Positions 32,358 to 44,056 of a DNA stretch of 64,000 bases are shown piece after piece. Made by a program: the position numbers and the translations under genes. The notes under the pieces are model-generated. The model did not search any database. It was not told the origin of the DNA and saw only the letters and a list, made by a program, of their open reading frames with translations. The DNA is from Posidonia oceanica (taxonomy: Eukaryota; Streptophyta; Magnoliopsida; Alismatales; Posidoniaceae). Positions within the stretch are counted from its first letter, which is position 1. Every line of letters starts with the position of its first letter. The stretch is from NCBI GenBank assembly GCA_037176725.1, contig JAZBRS010000044.1, positions 9,424,001 to 9,488,000 of the forward strand. The letters are read 5' to 3'.

Positions 32358-33650
32358 TCTGGCACTGATGCGGACCTCCTTGACCTCTTCGGCTGTGCCG
32401 ATGTTGATAACCTTCGTCTCCTCTTCAACATGGAGGTTTGGCCCTTCAGGGTCATCATCATAGGGCTGGAATGTAGGCGTTGCTTCTTCTTATACGCCTA
32501 CTTCTTCCTCTTGATCATCCTCCTCTTCGTATGCAATGAGCTCCGAGAGGATCTCCTTCTCGAATATTGGATTGGTGACATCGAAGGAGAGGATGTGCTC
32601 GGTGCTTTGCCCTCGACTTCAAGATGGTCACACTGACTCTGGTGTTCTTATGTCGGCACTATATGACCTCTGCCCCGGTAGTCTCCGGACCTGCTGATAG
32701 ACTAGGTCGCTCTACTTCTGCTACCTCTACTGTGTTTTTGGGGTTTTCCAAATTTTTTGATTTTTTTGGATTTTCTGATATGTACACAGGTGATGTAGGT
32801 ATCTGGTGGCTGTCCATCTCCTGACTGATCTGACTGCAACCGTCTGGGCCACTGCCCAAACCTAAATTGGCATTTTTTTCTTTTCATCCCCACCACGCCT
32901 GATGTGGGGTTTGGGCTGAACATACCATTTAGACCCACCTCCCAACTGTGAAGTGATCAACTCGTCGGGTCTAGTGGATGCAACCTCCGACTCCTCCAAG
33001 ACCATGACAGCTGGGTGGTCCTGTTATCGACCGGAACAATCAAACTCGCCATCCGTGAGCACCGCCTTTCTCTTCCTCAGCGCGTGCTGCTTTGCGGCCT
33101 CCTCTGCCAATACAGTGAGCTGCTCTAGGAACAATAGCTCCAAGTCACCAAGCCGATTGTCTAAATGGGCCTCTACAACTACTCCCTCATCCTCATCCAG
33201 AGCAAAATCAAGGTAGTAGGCTCCGGCCGCTCCTAGGGCCACATGCTCAATCGCCTGGACCTCCCTGTCGGTCTGGTCTATCTCTACTACATGCTCCTCG
33301 TCGAAGTAGAAAACCTCGATGCAGACCCACTCCTCTGTCAGTAGTGGAGATATCTAGTGCAGTCCTGACTGTGCTGATGTTTGACTCTTGTTGGGATCAA
33401 GAGTACCTACGCTGATGAAGTTGGTGAGGTCCCATGGAATGATCAGCTTCCGATTCTTTGAGCACGCGAATCCATCCTTGTGAGGCTGCCAATCGTAGTC
33501 AAGTCCTTCGTTGTCTCTCCACTCTGCTACTGCAACGGGCTCGGCAATCCCCTGGCCATACCGCCTGAGTGGTGTTCCCATCTCATAACCCCAGTAGCAA
33601 CATAAGTTCTCGAACATCAAAGAAGGGTTGGAACAAGCTGCCATGCTGGC
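32358..33650 (-). pseudogene. TatA spacer between protease and RT, with G-patch-like remnant
   Basis: A segment with GYEMGTPLRRYGQGIAEP (about 33530-33590) resembles the glycine-rich G-patch-like motif that follows protease in some Tat elements. Then come acidic, poorly conserved stretches (for example LDFALDEDEGVVVEAHLDN near 33160-33210) and a basic low-complexity part. The spacer is less repetitive than its TatB counterpart. Frameshifts and stops are frequent. Confidence 0.55.
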
Positions 33651-34278
33651 TTGCGTGAGGACTAGAATGAAATTAACTGATTCAAACCGGTTGACATGAT
33701 AAAGAACATCAGAGGGTTTTGGGTCGAATTGGATAGTCTGTAAGACACGGAAGAGATAGCCTCAACTTTCTCCTTATCATAGTTTTCTGCCATGACGATG
33801 ACAACATCGTCACCCTAATGGAACTTGATCATGCGATGGAGAGTCGAGGGGAGCACTTGATGCTTGTGGAGCCAAGGGTGCCCAAGCAAGAGGTTAAAAG
33901 AAGGCTCAAGATCAACGATGTAGAACTCTACATCGAAAACAACAGGTCCTATGGTGAGAGGAATGATTAGGATCCCTAGTGCATCATGGTGTGTGTTATC
34001 AAAGGAGGTCATTCCCTTTGTAGCTGGTGTAATATCCTCGGCTTTGAATCCAAGTCGGCTTGCTGTGCGCAAGGGACAGACATTGAGACCTACCCCATTA
34101 TCAACCAACGTCAAGGGAATACGGAAAGTCTGGTGCTGCATCGTGATGAACAGGGGTTGGTTATGGTTTATCCCTGCTGACGGCAATTCATCACTTGAAA
34201 AAGAGATGACTTGCAGAACCGCAATCATACCCATCATGGTCTCAAGGGCAATGGGCTCAATAGTCAGGGAGACGTGGG
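33651..34278 (-). pseudogene. TatA protease, cut by TatB insertion
   Basis: On the minus strand the domain starts at HVSLTIEPIALE next to the TatB LTR. It includes the active-site block LVDNGVGLNVCPL (about 34070-34110), where Asp and Gly of the retropepsin motif are present. IGILIIPLTIGP-like strands and FNLLLGHPWLHKHQ follow. It lacks its own N-terminal and gag-linked part, which should continue at 61178 but is deleted there. Confidence 0.8.
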
Positions 34279-37200
34279 TGTAGTAATCCTGAAATTTGGA
34301 TCGTCCATGCATGATGCCAAAGCTCGCATGCACCGATCAGAACAAGGGTCACTATATACGGGTGAATCTGAGGAGGAAACTCAACTCAAAAGACACCAAA
34401 AACAGGGACGAAATCAAAGGGAAAAAGAAAGAAAGGAAGTTGCCACCTAATTTTATTAAAATCGGAAAAAACTAGGAAAAACAGGTAAAGAAGATACAAG
34501 GAAAGCAAAATGCAATTAGAAAGCATGCAAAAGCAATGCAAATGCGCGACACAAGGTCGATGCAGCCCAGAGAAGGGTAAGGACTCCTGTTACGTGCGGA
34601 GAAGGTGTTAGGCACCCCCGACACGCCCGAGGAATCGGTCTTTCTAGGCTTTCTCGCTCGCAAATGCAGAAATGTTGACAATTGCTTGCCTTTTACTGTA
34701 TGCCCTAAGGCGATAGATGCAATGCATGCCTAATGCTTTAAATGCCTAAGTGTTTGAAAGCTATGTAGGGGAAATTAAACGTGCAACCTATAGGCTTAGC
34801 AACATTGCTAGGGTTCTGAACGGGCAAGCCGTCGTTCGTAAGAACACCTAGGCAGTAAGCATCACTGCCCTAATGCAAATGCAGGCGATAAAACAAAACA
34901 GCGGGGAAAACCATGCAATGCAAGCAACAAGCAAAGGATAAAGCAAAAGCGGGTGTGGAAAATGGTGTAAGCAAAATGCAAATGAAGGCGTAAAAAACGG
35001 TGCAATGCAGGTGATATGCAAAGCAAAACAAACACAGACGCGCAAAATGGTGCAAGCAAGCGACATGCAAAAGTGGCACGGAAAACGAGGCAAGCGAAAG
35101 GCAAATGAAGGCGCGAAAAATGGTGCAATGTAATATGCGAAAATGGTGCGGAAAATGATGCAGATGCAAGATGCAGAAGAAGGTGCGGAAAACGAGGCAA
35201 GTAATGGGGGACAATGGCCATTGACTGGCCTGTAGAGCAAGTCGGCGGCCATCTGGGCAACCCTTCAAGTCGCCGGCGGCATAGGTGGCTGATCAGGTCG
35301 CCCCCAGAGGCGGCGGCCAAGCCCTGTAGACTCCGGTCAGCAACTTCGTCGCCCCAGCGAAGCTAGCAAATGCGACTAAAATCAGAAATCAAATGCATGG
35401 CAATACAGAGGACATGCCAAGGAAAAGAACCATGCAATCAGGAAGCGAATGCCCCCGACGCAAGGTGGCAAAACAGTAGCTAAAGGGCTACCTGCAGCAA
35501 TGACTTAGCCGTCGGTCAGAGGGGCGGCTATGCAAGCTGCCTCCCAAACTGGCGGCAGCCATTGCTGCGAGCTTCCTAGACAGCAAACCTCAACAGATCA
35601 AAAAGCCATGCAAATGACTAGAAATCATGCAACTAATGTCATGCAAATGAAGTGGGCATATCAGAGAACATGTGCAAGCTAGCAAAATGCAAAAAAGCAT
35701 GTATGGGTTGCCAGTTATGGCGGCCCAAAGATGGTCTGAAAACCTACGGAAGTTGCAGGTGAGTCGCTGCCCTAGACGGCGGCTCACTCTGCAACTCCTT
35801 GTTCTAGACAGCCATCTTCAAGGCTAGATCTGGAACCCATGCAAATTGATTTTTAAAAACTAAATGCATGAACCTGCAGAGAAAAGATCAAGGAATACGG
35901 TGCAACTGAAAGCGAGCCAAACGGGGGTCTGGGCAACGAGGCACACCGGCACAAAGTCGGGCCGGCAGTCTATTTGTGTTGCAGCCAGTCATCCCCTGAA
36001 GAGGTGGCTGAGTCTGCAACACTCAGACCACACGGCCGACTTTGAAGCCGTGCCTTGCTCCCGAGACACAAACATTCACACAATCAAACGTACAAGCATG
36101 AAGAGCAATGATCCAAGAATGCAATGCAATAGATAGAAGAGGAAACAGTGGCTTGTGCTGCCGGGGAGGTCGGCCCAAAGTCGGGCCGGCAGTAGTTGCA
36201 ATTTGCAACTAGTCGCTGCACAGCGCAGCGCCTAGATCAGAAGCTCTGCGAGCTTCGCCAACGAACTACTGCCTCCACGTGGTGCGGAATGACCCACCCA
36301 ATGGTCGGGGAATGTCCGCGACGTTCTTCTGGTCCTTGCCATACCCTCAGTTTGGCGAATGGTGGACCAGATCGGTCCACCCACCTACGCCCAAATCGCA
36401 CCGCCGTAGCCACCAGATGCCGAAGGCTAGGCTGGGAAGCTGCGTGGAGTCGGGGCGGAGGAGAGGGGAAGCATCCTGGACACGGAGAGGGGCCTATGCC
36501 CCTTTTCCAACCTCAAGGGAGTTCCACCAGAATCACCGAGCCACCTTGGCCGCTAGGGCGGCCGAGGGCACGAGAAGGCTCGCTGCCACCGTGGCTGTGA
36601 GGGGAAGAGGTCTGGGAACGTTCTCGGACCCCTAGAAGAATTTTAGGATGGAGTTTGGTACCTTTGCGAGCTCACCGGAGTTGCAGGTGCAGAAGGTGGA
36701 AGTGTTGCGCCGCCATGACTTCGGAGGCTGACAGCGAGTGGAGGAGGGCGCAAGGAAGCTTGCGGAAGGTCTGGTTCTACTCTCTGGTTATCCGGGAAAA
36801 CAAGGGAGCTCTTAGATCTTGCTTGCAGTGGCTGGAATGCAAAATGCGGTCTCGTCAAAGTGGGCTGTGCGCGATGGTTTTGTTCGAAAAGAGAGAGAAA
36901 GGATGGAGGCGATGGCTGGCAGAGGCGGTGGCAGGAGGCGCTGTGAGTGGTTGTAAGGGGCGTGGATGGTGAGGCTCATCAGAGGTGGTGGCAGGGAGGA
37001 CGACGGAGTCGTCGATGGCAGGCAGTGGCAGGAGGAATCGGCAGTGTGGCAGTGAGGAGCTTGGTCTACGGGAAGCACGCCAGCGAGCGATGGTGACCAG
37101 TGGCAGGGAGTTACTCGCTTTGGCGCGTAGTGCTTGGCCATAGCGACGAGTAACTCCGGAGGGGACGGGTGTGGCAGGCAGCGACGACCGGCGGTGGCTG

Positions 37201-37539
37201 CGCGGGAAAGCTTGGTCAGTCTGCAGATTTACAGTCGAGTCGTCTATTGCACTGGCAGCTAACTCAGTCGCCTCCTGAAGGAGCGACAGACTTCAGTTGC
37301 CTGTGCAAAGGGCGCCTAAGATTGTAAATTAGAGGCCCGGTTGCAAATGGGCCTGGGATTAGGTTAGGTTAGGTTGATGAATTGGGCTTGGAAAATAGGT
37401 TAGGAAAATAGGTGGTTTTGGGTTAGGTTTTGGAGCAGGTTTTGGGTTAGGTTTGGGAGTTGGATTCCACAATGCCCTCCTTCGAGCCAACTTCCAGTAA
37501 ACTTCCACCTACAATGCCTGTCAAAATGGGGTGTCTACA
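34279..37539 (-). mobile_element. TatB 3' LTR
   Basis: On the minus strand it begins TGTAGACACCCCATTTTG at 37539 and ends GGATTACTACA at 34279, 3,261 bp. Family blocks near its end are a degraded primer-site-like GTTGCCACC (34439-34447), GGACTCCTGTTACG and GGTGTTAGGCACC. A purine tract (AGGGAGGAGCATC on the minus strand) abuts its start, as expected for a 3' LTR. Degenerate GCAAAATGGTGC repeats occupy about 34900-35170. Confidence 0.88.
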
Positions 37540-37556
37540 GATGCTCCTCCCTGAGC
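37540..37556 (-). other. TatB polypurine tract
   Basis: On the minus strand CTCAGGGAGGAGCATC stands directly before the LTR start TGTAGACACC. It is the expected site of plus-strand DNA priming and marks the internal/LTR boundary. Confidence 0.7.
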
Positions 37557-38039
37557 AAGGTCAAGCGAAGCGAGACCGTGGCTCAGGGTAGATAAGACAC
37601 CTCGCCTAACAGCGGTAGAGAGCGCAGAGGCTATAGGCGTGAGTCACTTATCCGGCGGATGCACCGAAAATCATGACTCGCTGCCATGATGCAAAATGCA
37701 GATGCAGATAGGGATGCGAATGCTGATGCGATGCATGCTAATGCAATTATCTACCACACAATGCTATGTTGAAAGAATACAGTGCTGATGCAAAGGGATG
37801 CTAAAAAGGTTGCAATGCAATGTGGAAATTTGGCGGTTAGACCAAACTTGCGGAAAAGGGGACGCTAAACAAGATTGACAGGCTTGACATCCAGGCAGTT
37901 GGGGCAGCCAGCCCAAAGAGGGGCAAGCGGGTTGGCAGAAGCTGCGCGGATGGGCATAAACTCGAAACACACGCGAGAAGAGGGGCATCTCCTGCCGAAC
38001 CGGAAAGCAAGCAAAAAGCAAAAGGGAGAAACAGAAAAA
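37557..38039 (-). other. TatB 3' untranslated segment
   Basis: No ORF of note. It includes a GATGC-rich low-complexity part (37680-37800) and a GGGGCAGCCAGCCCAAAGAGG block. A related GACTGCCAGCCCGAAGAGG block lies in TatA at 27723-27741, so this is shared element sequence. Confidence 0.6.
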
Positions 38040-39345
38040 ACAAAGCTAGCCCTCGCACGAGGAAACAGCCAAGGACTCTGTGCACACAGAGTCGAGCAAA
38101 AGCTTGTCCTCGCCCGAGGAAACAAGTGGGCCTGTCGGGGACTTCGTCCACATGGAGCGAAGTCGCCAGGAGGGTGCTTGTCCTCGCCCGAGGAAGCAAG
38201 TGGGCCTATCCTCGCCCGATGAAGCAAGCAAGCGGGACCCCGTCCACACGGAGCAGAGTCACACGGAAGGAAAGAAGGAAGAGGCTTGTCCTCACCCGAG
38301 GAAGCAAGCAGGCGGGACTCCGTCCGCATAGAGCGCAGTCGTGCGAAAAGAAAAAAGGCTTGTCCTCGCCCGAGGAAGCAAGCAGGCTTGTCCTTGCCTG
38401 AGGAAGCGAGCGAGCGAGACCCCGTCCGCACAGAGTGGAGTCGCACAGAAGGAAAGAAGAAAGAGGCTTGTCCTCGTTCGAGGAAGCAAGCTGACGAGAC
38501 TCCGTCCGCATGGATCGAAGTCGCACAAAAGAAGAAAAAAGCTTGTCCTCACCTGAGGAAGAAAGCGTAGATTCCGTGCAGATGGAATCGAGCAAAGGCT
38601 TGTCCTCGCATGAGGAAGCAAGTGGGGGACTCCGTGCGGACGGAGTCGAAGGGACTTGTCCTTATAAGAGGAAGCAAGCGGGCCTGACCTCGCACGAGGA
38701 AATAGGCAGGGGACTTCGTTCGCACCAAACGGAGTTACCCAGGGGGGCTTGTCCTCGCACGAGGAAACAAGCGGGCTGATCCTCACATGAGGAAGCAAAC
38801 AGGAGATTCCATGTGCACCAAATGGGGTCTCCCAAAAGGGGGCTTGTCCTCGACCGAGGAAGCAAGCAGGCCTGACCTCGCACGAGAAAACAGGCGGCGG
38901 ACTTCATTCGCACCAAACGAAGTCACCAAGGGGTGCTTGTCCTTGCCCGAGGAAGCAAGCGGGGCCTGACCTCGCACGAGGAAACAGGTGGGGACTTTGT
39001 CTGCACAGAGTGAAGTTGCCAGGGGATGCTTGTCCTCGCCCGTGGAAGCAAGCGAGGCCTGTCCTCGCATGAGGAAACAGGTGCAGACTTCGTTCGCACG
39101 GAGCGAAGTTGCCAGGGGGCACGCATAGGCTTGTCCTCGGTCGAGGAACAAACGGGCCTGATCCTCGCACGAGGAAACAGGCAAAAACTCCATCCGCACG
39201 GAGCCTACACTAGGGCTTGTCCTCGCACGAGGAAATAAGTAGGCCTGACCTCGCATGAGGAAACAGGCAAAAGACTCTGTCCGCATAAAGCTGAGCAAAG
39301 GCTTGTCCTCGCATGAGGGAACAAGCAGGGGACTCTGTGCACTAA
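38040..39345 (-). repeat. TatB 3' tandem array with two alternating palindromes
   Basis: More than 20 copies of CTTGTCCTCGCCCGAGGAAG and variants alternate with copies of a second motif, best seen at 38628-38647 (GACTCCGTGCGGACGGAGTC). Each motif is a hairpin: CCTCG/CGAGG and GACTCCGT/ACGGAGTC. Spacing varies from about 28 to 75 bp. The sequence is unrelated to the TatA array but sits in the same place, between coding region and 3' LTR. ORFs here are repeat artefacts. Confidence 0.9.
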
Positions 39346-39849
39346 ATGGAGTCACGCAGTGAGAAAAGGAAAGGGAAAGGGAAGCGATACCGTCGGGCAG
39401 CAAAAAAGATGCCCCTGGTATCAGGAATGATACCAGGGGATAGCCGAAGCATCCCTGGCATCGAGAAAGCGAGAAAATGCAGACAAAACTGACGTGTTTG
39501 CCAAATGAGTAGTTAGGGATACTAGCCCGGAGGATGATCCGGGCAGGATGCACAGCAGTCTTGCTTGCTTTGGCAGCGTGGGTCTGCAGAGATTCCAGCA
39601 CGCTGCTTGGTTGCTGGGAGGCTTTGCCTGCGACTCCTTTGTGCTGAGAGTCCTGGTTGCTGCTTCCAGCTCTCTGAAGTGCTTTGATGTGCTTCCTGCA
39701 GCATCTTGGCAGGAATAGATATGCAAAATGCAAGGCATGCAACACAATCTAATGACAGGAAATCATCTTTGCATTGATTGAACTTTAATTACATGCCTAT
39801 GCCAGGCCAAAAAGGTTATAGCATGATTCAAAAGCTGAAAGCAAACAGC
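39346..39849 (-). other. TatB spacer between tandem array and accessory ORF
   Basis: A low-complexity and untranslated stretch. GATACCAGGGG blocks at about 39412-39440 form a short inverted repeat (CCCCTGGTATC...GATACCAGGGG). A CCCCTGGTATC block also occurs in TatA at 27244-27254 and 27453-27463, so this is a conserved element motif. Confidence 0.6.
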
Positions 39850-41064
39850 TGCACAACTGCCCTAGCTGTGTCGGGCCTTCTTGGACTTCCTGGAGTCAGG
39901 GTATTGGGGGGCACTAGGTGGGATCTTGCTGATGGGCCAGAGTCCCTACACCTCAGTGACATACTCAGGAGTGCATCTTGAGCCTTGGGTAGCTGCAATG
40001 TCTGTCGACCGCACCCCATGCTGCATCAAGTCAGCTAGCTCTACTGTAGCTACTGTTGAGTTGAGCGGATAGGGCTGCAGGAGGCGAGGCGCGGTGCTAT
40101 CAACAAAGGCGCCTTGCCGGAAGCCAAACTGCTATATGACCTAAATAGGGTGGTATTCTACGCCCTCGGTGAATCCTGGCAGCACCACGAGTCGCATGTC
40201 GCGGGCGCCGAAGAAGATAGTGAACGGCTCAGCTGCGGATGGGATGATTCGCCAAGTTACTGCATCATCCGTCAGCTTGGACAGCTTCTCGTACTCTTCT
40301 GGGAAGCTCTTGAGAGTCCTTGCATGGCCGCTGCTACAGTATGTCTCTATGGCGTGCCTCTAAGGGCGCAGGATATCCATCTCTAGGTGCGCGGCCAGCC
40401 AGATCTGCACGAGTATGCCTCAACCGTAGAAGTGGCAGCAGCGGTGTGTGACGTGGTCCAGTCTGCGGTAGGTCTCTACTAGGACAACTGGTGCCAGGTC
40501 AAGCTGTTGGGTTGTCACGGCAAGTGCGATCTCTGCGACCTCCATTGCGACTATCATCCGGCTATGGCTGAAGATTAACTCGCCCAGAAAGTAGGTGACA
40601 AAACACCGAAGCCACAGCTCGTCTCCTAGCTCGAGATGCTTGTTTGTAGCTTCATCGAAGTATGCCAGGCGAAGCATGGGTGCAGGCCCACTATTGCAGA
40701 CTAACCTTTCCTGGCATTCCATCGTGGAGAGCCTAGTCAGCCAGCTTAGAGCTGCCGTGTAGCCGTCACGCCTCATGAACACCGGCGGCCCCATGATCAT
40801 GGAGAAGCCGTAGATCAGGCGCACTTCTTCCAACGTGGGCGTCTGCTCTATTCTCCCAAAGCAGAAGACATGATGCGCTGGCTTCCAGAATCTTGCAGCA
40901 GCACACAGGAGATGTCTGCTCACCTCCACGTCAGCGGCTTTCAGAAGCTTGGACAGTATGCCCCAGGTGCACAACCTCTCGCGGTCACCCTCGGCGAGCT
41001 TGCCAATCCACTCGCGCAGTGTCTCAGAGCAGTGCATGGGGGTCACTAGAGTAGGGTAACCCAT
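39850..41064 (-). pseudogene. TatB accessory ORF: DUF7745 / plant-mobile-domain-like protein
   Basis: From ATG 41064 the frame is open for 214 codons. After TGA at about 40420 it continues with a few more stops to about 39850. The order of motifs fits a plant-specific domain of the DUF7745/mobile-domain type. They are SKLLKAADVEVSRHLLCAAA, RFWKPAHHVFCFG, TPTLEEVRLIYGF, then ILVQIWLAAHLEMD, YEKLSKLTDDAVTWRI, FFGARDMRLVVLPGF and QFGFRQG. It is coded on the same strand as pol, downstream of integrase, where a gypsy element would carry env. No transmembrane segment or signal peptide is seen, so it is not a typical envelope. Relatives in host genes act in silencing and meristem maintenance; the role inside the element is unknown. 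TatA lacks it. Confidence 0.6.
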
Positions 41065-42351
41065 TGCACAGGAGGGAGAGCGTGGGTAGTTGATGCGGAA
41101 CCTTCAGGTACCTGTGGCCAAAGATGCAGTTTGTCAGATCAGGTACAGGCATGTAACCACTGGCTGATAAAGGGGCATATTTTAATGCTAGCAAAGCAGT
41201 TAAGCATGTTTAGCAGTAGGCATTCAAATGCAGATATTAATCATATTCAAGCAAAAGGCAATTCTGTCTGCGTCGGAGAAGGCTGGTAGGAGCTCTGGAC
41301 CAGCGTGGCTTGGAGGCGGTCGACACGTGCTTGACAGGAGTACTGTCCCAGTGCCGAGCCAAGTATTGCAGAGCAGGAAGCTATAGGAGAGAAATGACTA
41401 GTGTTGTGCATGTGTGCATGCTGTATGGTTGATATGCATAGATATGTGCATGATTTGTGATAGATGCTGTGGCCCTCAGTATATGGAGTGCTTTAGCGCC
41501 TGCTGTAGAGGAAGAGAGTGGTCCCTGACTCAATGGACTCTACTCAAATTCCTAACTTGATGGTGGTACTTTGGGAAAGGTATTTGCAATGCGGGGGTGG
41601 TGGTGTAGTGAGGACAGGCTCCATGTCAAACTCTCAAGGACCTACACCTACTCTTTTCATTTTTTTGCTCTTTTTGCTCCCTCATAGGCATGTAGGTTTC
41701 CCCTATCCCTAACTTGGAGGTAATGGGCGCCTGGTTGGAAGCTGGGGAGCTACTTACTAAGCAGGGGTGGCTAGGCCCTACGGGACTTGTAGGTTTGCCA
41801 GGCGCGAACTTTGGCTCCTCTCCAAGGGAAGTTGGAGGGATGAGGTCACGCTACATGCCTCTATCTCTAGGACCTACTTCTATCTTCGCCTTCTATTTGC
41901 CTCTTTCTTTTATGCCCATGCTTAGACATATTTTCTTTTGCTCACGCTCTTGCTCACGCCCTAGCATTTTATCTCCCTCGGGAGGTGCAAGTCCTAGGGG
42001 GTTTGGGTATTTGGCATGTTCTCACTTGGAGGGTGGCTCCCTCACTAGCTAAGACATCTAAGTAGTGTCGGGTGAGGTAGGGTAAACTCCTTCCAGAGCA
42101 GGCAAGCACATCCGATTTCATCATCGGGCCAAATGCAATGCATGATTTTATTATTTTTTTTGCTTTCTCTACTTTTCTTTCTTCTTCTTTTTTTTTTGGA
42201 CGAGACATGCTGAAAGAAGTAGGAATGGGCGGATATGTGCAAAGGATGCGAGATTGCAGAGGAGCAGGATTGGAATGCACAGGAATGCATAAAGGTGATA
42301 AGGATGTAAAGGATAGGATGGGAGAGAATGCTCTGCAAGGCGAGGGTCGAA
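41065..42351 (-). other. TatB untranslated region between integrase and accessory ORF
   Basis: No believable gene. The part 41470-42110 is homologous to TatA 28140-28900, with the shared GGACCTACACCTACT block. It contains T-rich runs near 42140-42200. Possible splice or promoter signals for the accessory ORF were not identifiable. Confidence 0.65.
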
Positions 42352-43560
42352 TCACTGATAGTACTTCTTGAGGTAACATGAGTTGACCGGCTCTGACTGC
42401 CCAGTCTGGTCCATGTCCTCAAGAATCGCAGCACCGCCAGAGAAGGCCTCCTTGACCACAAAGGGGCCGTGCCAGTTGGGTCAGAATTTGCCTCGATCAT
42501 CTAGCAGGTGGATGGTTCGCAGGACGAGATCTCCTGGCTGGAAGCTTCTGGGCTGCACTTTCTTCAGATATGCTTTGGCCATCCGCTTCTGGTAGCAGCG
42601 AGCGTTGTGCATTGCTTGCAATCTGCGCTTGTCAATCAGATTGAGCTGGATGCAGCAATCTTCGACCCACTCTGCTTCTTCTGGCTCGGCTTCTCATAGG
42701 ATCCGTAGTGAGGGGATCTCTACTTCAATAGGCAGCACTGCCTCCATGCCATACACCAGCGAGTATGGGGTGGCTCCTGTTGATGTCCGGATTGATGTCC
42801 TATACGCCCAGAGTGTGTACGGGAGCTTGTCATGCCAGTCCTTGTGGGTTGTTGCCATCTTCTTCATGATCTTCACAATGTTTTTGTTGGTAGACTCCAC
42901 TACACCATTCATCTGCGACCGATAGGGTGAGGATCTATGATGCTTGATCTGGAGATTTTGCAAGTACTCCTCGATCCTCTTTGCAATGAAGTTCGAGCCG
43001 TTGTCAGAGATGATTGCATGCGGGACCCTGTACCGGGCGACGATGTTGTTTCTGATAAACTTCTCTATCGCCACGGCTATGACTGCCTTGTAGGAGGTTG
43101 CTTCCACCCATTTGGTGAAGTAGTCTATCGCCACCAGAATGAAGCGATGACCATTTGAAGCAGCAGGGTGTATAGCACCGATGACGTCAATCCCCTAGGC
43201 GGAGAAGGGCCATGGTGATGACATATTGTGCAGCTGCTGTGGGGGAGCGCAGATAAAGTTACCATGGATTTGGTAGTTGTGGCATCTACGCACAAACAGG
43301 CAGCAGTCTCCCTCCATGGTTGACTAGAAATAGCCTTGCAACATGATCTTCTTGGCCAGCAACACACCGTTCATATGAGGGCCGCAAGTCCCTGCGTGAA
43401 CTTGAAACATTAGCGTGTCGGCCTCTGGCTTGCTTAAGCAGTGCAGGAGCATCTGATTATAAGATCTTCTGTACAACTGCCCTGCTCCTAACACATACTT
43501 TGACGCCAGACGATCCAAAGTTCTCTTATCTGCTGCTGAGGTGCCAGCCAGGGTGCTACC
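42352..43560 (-). pseudogene. TatB integrase
   Basis: The zinc region reads VHAGTCGPHMNG with both His (about 43370-43405), and the cysteine pair follows near 43280. The catalytic core has Asp in a degenerate GIDVIGAI region (about 43180), Asp in IISDNGSNF (about 43000) and Glu in NGVVESTNKN (about 42900). The C-terminal region shows GDLVLRTIHL, PNWHGPFVV and LKKYYQ before the TGA at 42352-42354. Stops interrupt it at about 42694 and 42484 and in the zinc region. All three catalytic residues remain, so decay is moderate. Confidence 0.85.
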
Positions 43561-44056
43561 GGACTCCAGGAAGACCTTTATATCATGGTACCAAGGCTGC
43601 TCTTCTGCTGGGTCTGCCTCCTCTATTCTCATGTAATGTGCAGGCTGCTTTATGTGAGTAACTGATACATCCACCATACAGTCTTCAGGTATACTGAGCC
43701 AAGACGCCAAGGTTGCTAGTGCATCTGCATATGCGTTCCTTGCCATGTTCACGTATGCAAAGTGGATGTTTGCAAATTCTTCTATCAGTTGCAGCAAATG
43801 TTCGTGATATGGCATAAGCTTCAGATCCTTTGTTCTTCAATCACCATTCACTTGAGAAATAACCAGCATAGCATCGCCGTACACATGCAGCTTCTGCGCC
43901 TCATGCTCGAGGGCGACCTTCAATCCCAGAATGCATGCTTCATATTCTACATCGTTGTATGTGCATTTGAAGGTCAGCTTCCTCACAAAAGGGATCATCT
44001 GTCCCTGCAGTGTCACCAGCACTGCGCCTATGCCCCGACCCTTCTTGTTGATAGCG
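43561..44056 (-). pseudogene. TatB second RNase H, C-terminal part
   Basis: Picks up at NKKGRGIGAVL just beside the TatC LTR and runs through LTFKCTYNDVEYEACILGL (catalytic Glu), VYGDAMLVISQVNGD (Asp) and MARNAYADALATLASW. One frame break near 43825 separates the last two parts. The N-terminal strand with the first catalytic Asp (YFDGA) lies on the other side of the TatC insertion at about 50040. Confidence 0.85.

Larger units (their letters stand above)
23410..34278 (-). mobile_element. TatA (outer Tat-type Ty3/gypsy element), 3' portion
   Basis: Minus-strand element. From high to low coordinate it holds protease, spacer, RT, RNase H, second RNase H, integrase, an untranslated region, a tandem array and the 3' LTR. 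The rest (gag and leader) lies at 61178-64000 on the far side of the TatB insertion, and the 5' LTR is beyond the window. The second, archaeal-type RNase H domain between RNase H and integrase is the mark of the Tat clade. Several frameshifts and stops show it is an old copy. Confidence 0.85.

Noticed and set aside
34848..35320. Cys/His/Phe-rich ORFs on the minus strand, repeated at 59149-59634 and 44596-45267
   Set aside because: They arise from degenerate GCAAAATGGTGC-type repeats within Tat LTRs and shift frame between copies.
38206..39745. Long overlapping ORFs on both strands (up to 320 codons)
   Set aside because: They are products of the hairpin-unit tandem array and its flank, with no conserved domain and several frames open at once.
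40420..41064. TatB accessory ORF as a retroviral-type envelope
   Set aside because: No signal peptide, membrane segment or cleavage site is visible. The motif pattern fits a plant-specific soluble domain better.
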